From an uncultured Lachnospiraceae bacterium (GTDB lineage: Bacteria > Bacillota > Clostridia > Lachnospirales > Lachnospiraceae), in assembly GCA_947245585.1 (NCBI GenBank), contig CAMXPV010000013.1, positions 23,248 to 87,247 on the forward strand: DNA of 64,000 bases. Reading direction: 5' to 3'. This document shows positions 25,667 to 33,454 of this stretch, piece by piece (position 1 is the stretch's first letter; each line of letters starts with the position of its first letter). A model generated the notes under the pieces. It was not told the origin of the DNA and made no database searches. It saw only the letters and a program-made list of their open reading frames with translations. A program made the translations under genes and the position numbers.

Positions 25667-26431
25667 ATGATCAAAAAGATAGACGATATTCCTGTGAATT
25701 ATATAGACGAGGGTGAGGGAGAAATTGTTCTTCTTTTACACGGTTGGGGCGCTAATATTACGCTGTATCAGGGAATCATTGATACATTAAAGCAAGGGCA
25801 GCGTGTGATTGCCCTTGATATGCCGGGCTTTGGGAAAACACCTGAACCGCCTGACCCATGGCGTGTGGATGACTATGTGGATTTTGTTCTGAAGTTTATA
25901 GCGTCCTTCTCGATAAAAAGGCTGAGTGTGGTGGTGCATTCTTTTGGCGGAAGGGTCTTTTTTAAAATGAATGCAAGAGAAAATCTGCCATTTACAGTAG
26001 AACGGGTTGTACTGATTGACAGCGCAGGGATTCTGCCGAAGAAAACCTTTCGACAGAAGATGAGCCTCAGACTCTATAAGTTTGGGCGGGCGTTTATGAG
26101 TACGAAGCCGATGCATTTTCTATATCCCGATGCGGTGGAGAATATGCGGCGTAAAAGAGGTTCCTCTGATTATAATAACGCCACACCGTTGATGCGTGCC
26201 ACGCTTGTGAAAGTGGTCAATGAGGATCTGGAACCGCTGATTCATTTGGTAAAGTGTCCCACTCTCTTGATCTGGGGAGATTTGGATACGGCTACGCCGA
26301 TAGAGGATGCGAGACGGATGGAAGAACTGATTGCGGATGCAGGCCTTGTGGTTTGCGAAGGTGCCGGACATTTCTCCTATGCGGAACAGCCTGCGAAAGT
26401 GAACGGCGCATTGCAGGCATTTTTCGGTTGA
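25667..26431 (+). CDS. Alpha/beta hydrolase
   Basis: The 254-residue protein has the alpha/beta hydrolase fold with an oxyanion HGWG motif near residue 25, nucleophile Ser92 in VVHSFGGRV, an Asp in IWGDLDTATP and the catalytic His in GAGHFSYAEQP. GGGAG places the ATG at 25667. No signal peptide is present. It is 12 bases before the MurF-like gene and likely shares a transcript with murF and ddl. A role in cell-wall precursor chemistry is only suggested by context; esterase or lipase activity is equally possible. Confidence 0.82.
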   Translation: MIKKIDDIPVNYIDEGEGEIVLLLHGWGANITLYQGIIDTLKQGQRVIALDMPGFGKTPEPPDPWRVDDYVDFVLKFIASFSIKRLSVVVHSFGGRVFFKMNARENLPFTVERVVLIDSAGILPKKTFRQKMSLRLYKFGRAFMSTKPMHFLYPDAVENMRRKRGSSDYNNATPLMRATLVKVVNEDLEPLIHLVKCPTLLIWGDLDTATPIEDARRMEELIADAGLVVCEGAGHFSYAEQPAKVNGALQAFFG

Positions 26432-26443
26432 GAGGGTTTTAGA

Positions 26444-28075
26444 ATGGATATTGTAATCTTTGGCATATGGCTTGTCAGCTATTTGGTGGGTGCGGTATGG
26501 TATATTTTATATCTGATGCATATGTTTCAGCAGAATTCCTATAAGCCGCGGGAATACGGGGAGTGGATGAGGACACATGCCAATGTGGGAAGGCTGCTTG
26601 GCAAATGCCTGTATGCGTTGGTTTCCCTTCCGCTAGTGTTGATCGGTAACAGGGGCTGTCTGATAGCAGCCTGCTTTATGAATGGAATGACTATATTAGT
26701 CAATAAGCCTCATAAGGCGAAAAAACCTTTGGTATATACGCAGCGTGTAAAAAGAATGCTAGTTACTACCGGCATTTTATATCTCCTTGTTATGGCGGTG
26801 GTTTTACCGCCGTGGATATGGATGCGGTTGGCCGGCGGAATCCTTTTGACATTGCAGGGAGTGATGCCGCAGCCGGTAAACCTTATGTTTCGGAATGTGG
26901 AGTTTGCCTTACTGCTTTTGTTTGTTTTACAACCGTTCCTGGTGCTGTTGGTGAACGGTCTCAATCATCCGATTGAGAAGGCAATTGATCGGCATTATAT
27001 TAACGATGCTGCCCGGATTTTGCGGGGGATGCCGGATTTAAGAATTATCGGTGTGACGGGAAGCTACGGCAAGACCAGTGTCAAATACTATCTGAGCACG
27101 CTGTTATCAACGCAGTATAATGTACTGCATACGCCGGGCAACTATAATACAACGCTAGGAGTGGTGAGGACGATCCGGGAGAGGATGAAACCTTTCCATG
27201 AAATATTTATCTGCGAGATGGGCGCAAGAGAAGTGGGAGATATCAAGGAGATTTGCGATCTGGTGCATCCCGGTTACGGCATTATTACTTCTATTGGCCC
27301 ACAGCATTTACAAAGCTTTCATACCATAGAAAACATCGTTGCAACCAAGTTTGAGTTGGCGGATGCGGTGCCCGAATCCGGAAAAGTTTTTTTAAACTAT
27401 GACAATGATTACATTCGGGGGAAAAAGATAAATAAGAAGATTGTCAGCTATGGCATTGCGGAGGAAGGGGTGGATTTTCGCGCTTATGATATTGCGGTTT
27501 CTCCGAGAGGGTCTTCTTTTAAAATGAAGGATGAAACGGGGAAAGAGTATGAGTTTCACACGAAATTGGTGGGCAGCCATAATGTGCAGAATATTGCAGG
27601 CGCTATTGCGGTGGCTCACACGCTTGGGATTCCCATGGAGAAACTGCTTCATCCTGTGAAACAGTTAGAAAGTGTCCCCCATAGGCTGCAGCTTGTCAGA
27701 CAGGGTGACAGAATTCTGATAGACGATGCCTACAATTCCAACAGAAATGGTTTTGAAGCGGCCCTTGATACACTTTCCATGTTTAAGGAGCTCCGCATTC
27801 TTTTGACGCCAGGTATGGTGGAACTAGGTGAAAAGCAGTATGATGAGAATAAGGCGGTGGGAGTCTATGCCGCTGATAAGTGTGATTATGCCGTGCTTGT
27901 GGGAGCAGAACAGACCAAGCCGATTCAGGACGGTCTTTTGGAAGCCGAATTTCCGGAAAATAGAATGATCGTGGTGGATACCTTACAGGAGGCTTTTCGG
28001 ATGGTGAATGCGATTCCGAATGAAAAGCAGAAAGTGATTTTAATCGAAAATGATTTACCGGATAATTATGCGTAA
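26444..28075 (+). CDS. MurF-like ligase with N-terminal membrane region
   Basis: The 543-residue protein has about four to five hydrophobic helices in its first 175 residues and then a Mur ligase domain. The P-loop is VTGSYGKTSVKYY (203-215), with the nucleotide/substrate loop TPGNYNTTLGVVRTI and a C-terminal domain with LLTPGMVELGEKQYDEN. MurF joins D-Ala-D-Ala to the UDP-MurNAc-tripeptide, and the next gene is ddl, which makes D-Ala-D-Ala, so that function fits. Canonical MurF is soluble at about 450 residues; the membrane extension places this copy in a separate, mostly clostridial subgroup. Confidence 0.8.
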   Translation: MDIVIFGIWLVSYLVGAVWYILYLMHMFQQNSYKPREYGEWMRTHANVGRLLGKCLYALVSLPLVLIGNRGCLIAACFMNGMTILVNKPHKAKKPLVYTQRVKRMLVTTGILYLLVMAVVLPPWIWMRLAGGILLTLQGVMPQPVNLMFRNVEFALLLLFVLQPFLVLLVNGLNHPIEKAIDRHYINDAARILRGMPDLRIIGVTGSYGKTSVKYYLSTLLSTQYNVLHTPGNYNTTLGVVRTIRERMKPFHEIFICEMGAREVGDIKEICDLVHPGYGIITSIGPQHLQSFHTIENIVATKFELADAVPESGKVFLNYDNDYIRGKKINKKIVSYGIAEEGVDFRAYDIAVSPRGSSFKMKDETGKEYEFHTKLVGSHNVQNIAGAIAVAHTLGIPMEKLLHPVKQLESVPHRLQLVRQGDRILIDDAYNSNRNGFEAALDTLSMFKELRILLTPGMVELGEKQYDENKAVGVYAADKCDYAVLVGAEQTKPIQDGLLEAEFPENRMIVVDTLQEAFRMVNAIPNEKQKVILIENDLPDNYA

Positions 28076-28087
28076 AAGGAGGATGTT

Positions 28088-29269
28088 ATGAAAATTCGCG
28101 TGGGAGTTTTTTTTGGCGGAAAGAGTGTGGAGCATGAGGTCTCTGTGATCTCTGGTTTGCAGGCATATAATGCCTTTGATAAGGAAAAGTATGAGCCGAT
28201 TCCGATTTATATCACAAAGGAAAATGAACTTTATACAGGTGAACAGATTGCTGATATCGCCAACTATAGAAATATTCCTGAGCTTTTAAAAAAGAGCACG
28301 CGTATTTTCCTGATGAGTGAACAAAACGGTGTGAAACTGATTCAATATCCAGAAAAAAAATTTGGCAGTTCTGAGGCAGCGCAAATTGACGTGGCCTTTC
28401 CTGTGGTACACGGTGCTAACGTGGAGGACGGTTCTTTACAGGGCTTTCTGCGGCACTACAATATCCCTTTTGCAGGCTGTGATGTGATGGCATCGGCTGT
28501 GACCATGGATAAGTATGTGATGAAGACGGTGTTAAAAGATAATGGGATTCCGGTTCTTGACTGTGTGACTCTGCACGCCAAAGAGTATGAGAGCGGTGAG
28601 GAGGCAGCATACAAAAAGGTGGAGGAGAAAATTCCTTATCCGGTTATTGTGAAGCCGGTTAATCTGGGTTCCAGTGTAGGCATTAAGGTGGCGAAAGACC
28701 GGGAGGAGCTGCGGGAGGCATTAGAGTACGCTTTCACGTTTGGTCCGAAGGTGTTGATAGAACGGGCGATTATGAATCTGCGGGAGATTAACTGCGCAGT
28801 TCTGGGCGATTATGAGGAGGCACAGGCCTCAGAGTGCGAGGAGCCGATTTCCAGTGATGAAATTTTGAGTTATGAAGATAAATATGTGGCAGGCGGCAAG
28901 GGCGGTTCCGAGGGGATGAGAACTGCAAGGAGAGAATTGCCGGCGAATCTGAGTGCCCAAAAGCGGGAGGAGATTCGCCAGATGGCGGTTAAGACTTTTC
29001 AAACGCTTGGCTGTAACGGCGTATCGCGGATTGACTTTATGATTGACAAAGACACGGATCAGGTGTATGTCAATGAGATTAATCCGATTCCCGGATCGTT
29101 GGCTTTTTACCTCTGGGAAGCGTTGGGGAAACCTTATGCGGAGCTTTTGGATGACATGGTAAAGTTGGCGCTGAAACGGGAGCGGGAGGAGAAGAGTATG
29201 CTTACCTCCTTCGACAGTAATATTTTACAGAATGCAAATTTGTCCGGGGTGAAGGGTGTGAAAAAATAA
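28088..29269 (+). CDS. ddl: D-alanine--D-alanine ligase
   Basis: The 393-residue ATP-grasp enzyme joins two D-alanines for peptidoglycan. It starts IRVGVFFGGKSVEHEVSVIS, the Ddl N-terminal signature. Further blocks include FPVVHGANVEDGSLQG, KPVNLGSSVGIKVA and the metal-binding VYVNEINPIPGSLAFYLW near the end. It is 12 bases after the MurF-like gene with GGAGG in front of the ATG. The protein is somewhat longer than the usual 350-370 residues because of a C-terminal tail. D-Ala-D-Ala against D-Ala-D-Lac specificity was not resolved. Confidence 0.92.
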   Translation: MKIRVGVFFGGKSVEHEVSVISGLQAYNAFDKEKYEPIPIYITKENELYTGEQIADIANYRNIPELLKKSTRIFLMSEQNGVKLIQYPEKKFGSSEAAQIDVAFPVVHGANVEDGSLQGFLRHYNIPFAGCDVMASAVTMDKYVMKTVLKDNGIPVLDCVTLHAKEYESGEEAAYKKVEEKIPYPVIVKPVNLGSSVGIKVAKDREELREALEYAFTFGPKVLIERAIMNLREINCAVLGDYEEAQASECEEPISSDEILSYEDKYVAGGKGGSEGMRTARRELPANLSAQKREEIRQMAVKTFQTLGCNGVSRIDFMIDKDTDQVYVNEINPIPGSLAFYLWEALGKPYAELLDDMVKLALKREREEKSMLTSFDSNILQNANLSGVKGVKK

Positions 29270-29366
29270 GGATTGATCAATCCTGTGAAAAAAGGAGCCG
29301 AAAAGGAGCCGAAAAAAGGTATTATTAAGGCGATATTGTTCTGGTAACAGGGCTATATCGTCTTTT
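29270..29366 (+). terminator. Intergenic palindromes and probable terminator after ddl
   Basis: The perfect palindrome GGATTGATCAATCC (29270-29283) follows the stop codon. An 11-base unit AAAAGGAGCCG is repeated twice near 29291-29312. A hairpin of AGGCGATAT (29328-29336) with ATATCGTCT (29355-29363), followed by TTTT, is the likely terminator. Confidence 0.5.
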
Positions 29367-29401
29367 GCTATGTATAGTGAGAAGCAAATCTGAAAATTAA
29401 G

Positions 29402-29447
29402 TTGACAAAGCGACAATCAACAAATATAATTAAACTGCAAGTTTAAT
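29402..29447 (+). promoter_or_regulatory. Consensus promoter with overlapping palindromic operator
   Basis: TTGACA (29402-29407) and TATAAT (29425-29430) are both perfect and separated by 17 bases. The palindrome ATTAAACT-GCA-AGTTTAAT (29429-29447) overlaps the end of the -10 and covers the start point. A TetR-family gene lies one gene downstream, so this is its most likely operator. Confidence 0.75.
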
Positions 29448-29518
29448 TAATGAGCCACGGGTTAAAGTTGGAAAATTTTTATACTTTATCTGCAAATCGG
29501 GAGAGAATGGAGAAAGCT

Positions 29519-30283
29519 ATGACGGGCATTTATTTCAGTGGTACAGGAAACACAAAGCATTGCACAGAAAAACTGCTGCATCTGTTGGATGAAACGGCAC
29601 AGGCGTTTCCGATGGAGACGACAGAAGCTGTGAAGGCCTTGTCACAGCATGATTTTGTTGTTTTGGCATATCCGGTGCAATATTCAAATGCACCTGTTTT
29701 TGTGAGAGAGTTTATTAATAGCCATGCCGCCCTTTGGAGAAATAAGAAGGTGTTTTGCGTTGCAACTATGGGACTGTTCAGCGGGGATGGAGCGGGCTGT
29801 TCGGCGCGTCTGTTAAAAAAATACGGCGCGGAAGTGGTCGGAGGCTTGCATATCGTTATGCCGGATTCCATCTGCGACGTAAAGCTGCTGAAAAGATCCG
29901 TAGAAAAGAACAGGAAGATTATCAAAGCGGCGGATAAAAAAATTGAAAAATGTACGGAAAAAATCAGACTCGGGAAATATCCGAAGAACGGTCTGCATTT
30001 CTATGACAGGATGGCGGGTTTGTTCTGTCAGCGGCTTTGGTTTGGGGGAAAGACAAAGGACTATACGGATCAGATAAAGATCAGCGATGCCTGTACAGGA
30101 TGCGGGAAATGTATCCGTCTATGTCCCATGGGGAACCTGGCCCTTAAAGATGGCAGGGCGGTGGTGGGAAACCGCTGTACCATGTGCTACCGCTGTATCA
30201 GCACATGTCCGGCACAGGCCATCACGCTGTTGGGAGACCGGGTTGTGGAACAGTGCCGATATGACAGGTATTTGAACAAATAG
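29519..30283 (+). CDS. EFR1-type flavodoxin/ferredoxin fusion protein
   Basis: The 254-residue protein joins an N-terminal flavodoxin-like domain (GIYFSGTGNTKHCTEK, FMN phosphate loop) to a C-terminal pair of 4Fe-4S sites (CTGCGKCIRLCP and CTMCYRCISTCP). It is a soluble electron carrier or oxidoreductase of the EFR1 family; its partners are not established. GGAGAAAG places the start at 29519, with 29507 possible. The stop codon falls inside the left arm of a 228 bp fold-back repeat. With the TetR and FMN-binding genes downstream it suggests a regulated redox module. Confidence 0.85.
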   Translation: MTGIYFSGTGNTKHCTEKLLHLLDETAQAFPMETTEAVKALSQHDFVVLAYPVQYSNAPVFVREFINSHAALWRNKKVFCVATMGLFSGDGAGCSARLLKKYGAEVVGGLHIVMPDSICDVKLLKRSVEKNRKIIKAADKKIEKCTEKIRLGKYPKNGLHFYDRMAGLFCQRLWFGGKTKDYTDQIKISDACTGCGKCIRLCPMGNLALKDGRAVVGNRCTMCYRCISTCPAQAITLLGDRVVEQCRYDRYLNK

Positions 30284-30504
30284 GCAATTGCGAAGCTCTT
30301 CCACGCGTATTGAAATTGTACAAACAGCATAATCAACGCAGACGCGCTTTCGCTCCGCTCCAAACGTAATGGTACTAAACTCGTGGAGTTGCTTTGCAAC
30401 TCCGAACCTCGTTAAGTACCAACGTTTTACAAGGGTCTGCTTATGTTTATGCTATTTGCACAATTATTAAGATGAGTATTATGAGCTTCGCAAACGCCTA
30501 TTTG
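30277..30504. repeat. 228 bp imperfect fold-back (inverted repeat) element
   Basis: The outer arms at 30277-30298 and 30483-30504 match at 19 of 22 bases when one is reversed. Inner pairs include AATTGTACAAACAGCATAA with TTATGCTATTTGCACAATT, then GGTACTAAACTCG with CGTTAAGTACC, and a perfect central hairpin GGAGTTGC-TTT-GCAACTCC. The element can fold almost end to end. It has no coding capacity and overlaps the last two codons of the EFR1 gene, so it looks like a non-autonomous mobile repeat of MITE type or a large structured transcript element. Confidence 0.75.
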
Positions 30505-30528
30505 AATCAATAGAGAGGAAGGATTCGT

Positions 30529-31170
30529 ATGGGGAGAAGAAAAAAAGAACCCAGGAGCGTACATAGAGAAAATATTGCTTCCGCCGCGTCAGTCCTGTTT
30601 ATGGAAAAAGGAATTGCGTCAACCTCCATGGACGAGATCGCGAAGGCGGCCAGGTACAGCAAGGCGACCCTGTATGTGTATTTTGAGAACAAAGAGGAGA
30701 TTGTCGGGCTTTTAACGTTGGAAAGCATGAAAAAATTATACGGCTACATCGACGCAGCGCTGGCACAGCGGGAATCTACATGGGAAAGGTACGACGGTAT
30801 CTGTCAGGGATTGGTACGGTATCAGGAGGAGTTTCCGTTATATTTCAAAATAGTGTTGGATCACATCAATATTGATTTTGAAAAGCAGGATTGTTTGGAG
30901 GAGGAAAAGGAGACCTACCGGGTTGGGGAAGAAATCAATGAGAAGATGAAAGAATTTTTGGCGGAGGGAATGAGAAAAGGCGATCTTCGGAACGATTTGG
31001 AAGTTATGCCAACGATATTCAACTTTTGGGGGATGCTTTCAGGAATCATTCGGCTTGCCGCAAACAAGGAAGAATACATTGAAAAATCAATGGGATTATC
31101 CAAAGTGCAGTTTTTGGAGTATGGGTTCCATATGCTGTACCGTTCGATCGCAAAGGAGAAGAGGGAATGA
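30529..31170 (+). CDS. TetR/AcrR-family transcriptional regulator
   Basis: The 213-residue regulator has an N-terminal TetR helix-turn-helix (IASTSMDEIAKAARYSKATLYVYFENKEEI) at about residues 25-55 and a divergent helical ligand domain. AGAGAGGAAGG precedes the ATG. It overlaps the FMN-binding gene by ATGA. The palindrome at 29429-29447 in front of the EFR1 gene is a plausible operator, which would make this locus self-regulated. Its ligand is unknown. Confidence 0.88.
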   Translation: MGRRKKEPRSVHRENIASAASVLFMEKGIASTSMDEIAKAARYSKATLYVYFENKEEIVGLLTLESMKKLYGYIDAALAQRESTWERYDGICQGLVRYQEEFPLYFKIVLDHINIDFEKQDCLEEEKETYRVGEEINEKMKEFLAEGMRKGDLRNDLEVMPTIFNFWGMLSGIIRLAANKEEYIEKSMGLSKVQFLEYGFHMLYRSIAKEKRE

Positions 31171-31556
31171 AAAAAAGAATATTTTTGTGTGCGGTAATTT
31201 TTCTTTTTCTGATTGTTTTGATTGGTACGGCGGTCTATTTAAAGAGTGTGGCGGATTATAAGCAGGCGGTAAAGGAAACAGCTCTTGATGATATAGATAT
31301 TTCTGAAATTCCTGACGGAATTTACATTGGGGAGTATGATGTGAATTTTATCTGTGCCAAAGTGGAAGTAACCGTTCAGGATGGGCGTATTACAGATGTA
31401 GTCCTTCTGGAGCATAAAAATGGAAGGGGAAAATCAGCGGAGATTATTACGGATAGGATCATAGAGCAGCAAAAAACAGATGTTGACGCTGTGTCCGGCG
31501 CGACCAATTCAAGTATTGTCATAAAAAAGGCTGTTGAAAATGCGTTGCGTGATTAG
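31167..31556 (+). CDS. FMN-binding domain protein, membrane-anchored
   Basis: The 129-residue protein has one N-terminal hydrophobic helix (IFLCAVIFLFLIVLIGTAVY) and then an FMN-binding domain. DAVSGATNSS near the C-terminus is the covalent flavinylation motif in which Thr (second of the pair in GATN) receives FMN. The domain would face outward, as in RnfG/NqrC and the extracellular flavin proteins. It overlaps the TetR gene, and together with the EFR1 protein suggests electron transfer across or at the membrane. No Rnf or Ndh2/EetB partners are visible here. Confidence 0.85.
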   Translation: MKKRIFLCAVIFLFLIVLIGTAVYLKSVADYKQAVKETALDDIDISEIPDGIYIGEYDVNFICAKVEVTVQDGRITDVVLLEHKNGRGKSAEIITDRIIEQQKTDVDAVSGATNSSIVIKKAVENALRD

Positions 31557-31574
31557 TAAAACGAGCCATCTGTT

Positions 31575-33434
31575 TTAGCGGATGCGGATTTCCAACTCTG
31601 AATCATCCGCCTGTACCAGAATGCGATACAGGTCATGATCCCACGCAAGTTTCAGCCGGGGATCGGTGATCGGAAGGGTTTCCACGGCAAGAAGGGAAAC
31701 GCCGGATAAAATCAGGGTTCCCAAATCTCCGAGGAGGAGAGAAAGACTGTCCGAATCGCCTTGTAAAATGGGCTTTTCATAACTTATCAAACTTAAGACA
31801 ACCGTATTTTTCGACCCGTCAGCGGCGGGTATATCGGAAGCGGCCGTATCGAAAGCGAAGCAATCCCTTACCACAATTTCAGAACCCTTATACAGCGAAA
31901 CGGTCCGTCTGTAAGAGCGCAGACCGGCCTCCTTTGGATAAGCCCCCGCAATATCCATAGAAATTTCTGACAGATCTTCACCCATGTGATATGAAATGTC
32001 TGTGGCGCGGTAGTTTTCGCCGTCCATCTGCATGATGCCGTTTACGGTGGGCAGGTTATGGTAGGCGGACTGCATGGTCCAGATTTCGTATCTTTGCGGG
32101 GAGAAGGTCTTTTTTGTGTAACTTTCCACGCCCACGTCAATGAGCAGGGGAGCGCCGCCTTTGTAAACGGTAAAGCTGCCTGTGTCATTGTGGTTGTGGC
32201 TGTCCGCATTATCTCCGGCTTTGACGGCCAGACAAAAGGTGTCGTCTCTGGCGATAAAAAGCCCCACGCTTTGGTAGAACAGATCGGGATGAGAAATCTT
32301 CCCTGTATGAGCGGCGGCGTACTCTTTGATGCGCCCGGCGATAAAGCCGTTTAACAGCCGGTAGTATAAATTGTTTTCGGCAGGCATAAGAAGAGTGTCC
32401 CGACCACCCGCCATAAAATCTTTGGCGGCAAAGCGCATCATGTCCGTATTGTGTACGCACTCGGCAAACAGGAATTCCCGCGTGCCCGCCCTTCCCGCAA
32501 CGGGAGAGCAGTCGGCAAAGTTGATGTAGTATTTTCCATCCACATGCACATTCAGGATATAGGCGGCTATATTTTGAATCTTCGGTTCTTCGTAGAGAGA
32601 GGCAGAGGCGTGATTTGTCACGGCGTTTAGGATTTGTGTCACATGGAAAAGGCACAGCCCGGCATGGCGGTAATACTGCGCGCCTTCATCGCAGCAGCCG
32701 TCGTCCCCGTATTCGGCCAGGAAATAATCCACGCTTTTGCAAGCTTTCCACAGGACTTTTTTGCGAAGAGCCTGATCGGTATCTGTCAGAAAAACGGCCA
32801 GAAGGACATTCTGTGTGCACCAGATCGTCCAGTTGTTCATGGGCTGCCTGCCGTCTCCCATCCACCAGAATTGCTTTTCCAGATAGGGAAGAAAAATGCG
32901 CTCCCTTAATTCATGCTGAATCCGTTTGGAGACAGCCGGAGAAAATGCGTCTAACCGGTCACGGAGCAGATAACAGGCGGTTGCGAGGATGGCGCCCGTC
33001 TCACAGGCAAAGAGATCCAGAACAGGCGCAGCTTTGTCCGGTAGGGGAAGCTGCGGTGTGTCGCGGATATAGGTGTTGTGGGCGGGGAGCTGCCAACCGC
33101 TCTCCTCACAGATGGCAAACACGCCGTTTACGATATCGTCGAGAAACCGCTGCCTGTCCTCTGTGCATTCGGCAAGAACAAGGGCAGACAGGGCCTGCCT
33201 TCTGGCAAAATATTTATCCTCGAAGCGGGTTCTGTTTCCGGTTCTTATAAAATCCAGGTAGTCGGTGGCGGACAGCTGCGGGTAAGAGAAGTGCAGAAAG
33301 GTTTCCCCCAGACGAATGCTCTCCTGCCGCCATTGTTGCGAAAGGTTTTCCCAGGCCGTCCTGTCGGTGGCAGGTGCACAGGGTGCATAATCTTGTAAGC
33401 TGTCGGCATAATCTGCCGCGATTTCATCATACAT
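31575..33434 (-). CDS. Heparinase II/III family polysaccharide lyase-like protein
   Basis: The 619-residue protein has an alpha-helical N-terminal half (about 1-330, with FWWMGDGRQPMNNW and DEGAQYYRHAG) and a C-terminal heparinase II/III beta domain (DSHNHNDTGSFTVYKGG, LIDVGVESYTKKTF). This is the layout of PL12/15/21-type lyases. Conserved His and Tyr residues needed for elimination are present (HNHND, QYYRH). There is no signal peptide, so it would act on imported oligosaccharides. It stands beside a GH88 enzyme that removes unsaturated uronic acid, the expected partner. GGAGG precedes the ATG at 33434. Confidence 0.85.
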   Translation of the reverse strand: MYDEIAADYADSLQDYAPCAPATDRTAWENLSQQWRQESIRLGETFLHFSYPQLSATDYLDFIRTGNRTRFEDKYFARRQALSALVLAECTEDRQRFLDDIVNGVFAICEESGWQLPAHNTYIRDTPQLPLPDKAAPVLDLFACETGAILATACYLLRDRLDAFSPAVSKRIQHELRERIFLPYLEKQFWWMGDGRQPMNNWTIWCTQNVLLAVFLTDTDQALRKKVLWKACKSVDYFLAEYGDDGCCDEGAQYYRHAGLCLFHVTQILNAVTNHASASLYEEPKIQNIAAYILNVHVDGKYYINFADCSPVAGRAGTREFLFAECVHNTDMMRFAAKDFMAGGRDTLLMPAENNLYYRLLNGFIAGRIKEYAAAHTGKISHPDLFYQSVGLFIARDDTFCLAVKAGDNADSHNHNDTGSFTVYKGGAPLLIDVGVESYTKKTFSPQRYEIWTMQSAYHNLPTVNGIMQMDGENYRATDISYHMGEDLSEISMDIAGAYPKEAGLRSYRRTVSLYKGSEIVVRDCFAFDTAASDIPAADGSKNTVVLSLISYEKPILQGDSDSLSLLLGDLGTLILSGVSLLAVETLPITDPRLKLAWDHDLYRILVQADDSELEIRIR

Positions 33435-33454
33435 GGCATATCCTCCTGAAATAG

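Noticed and set aside
30277..30504. Insertion sequence
   Set aside because: No transposase frame or duplicated target is visible; only a non-autonomous fold-back element can be supported.
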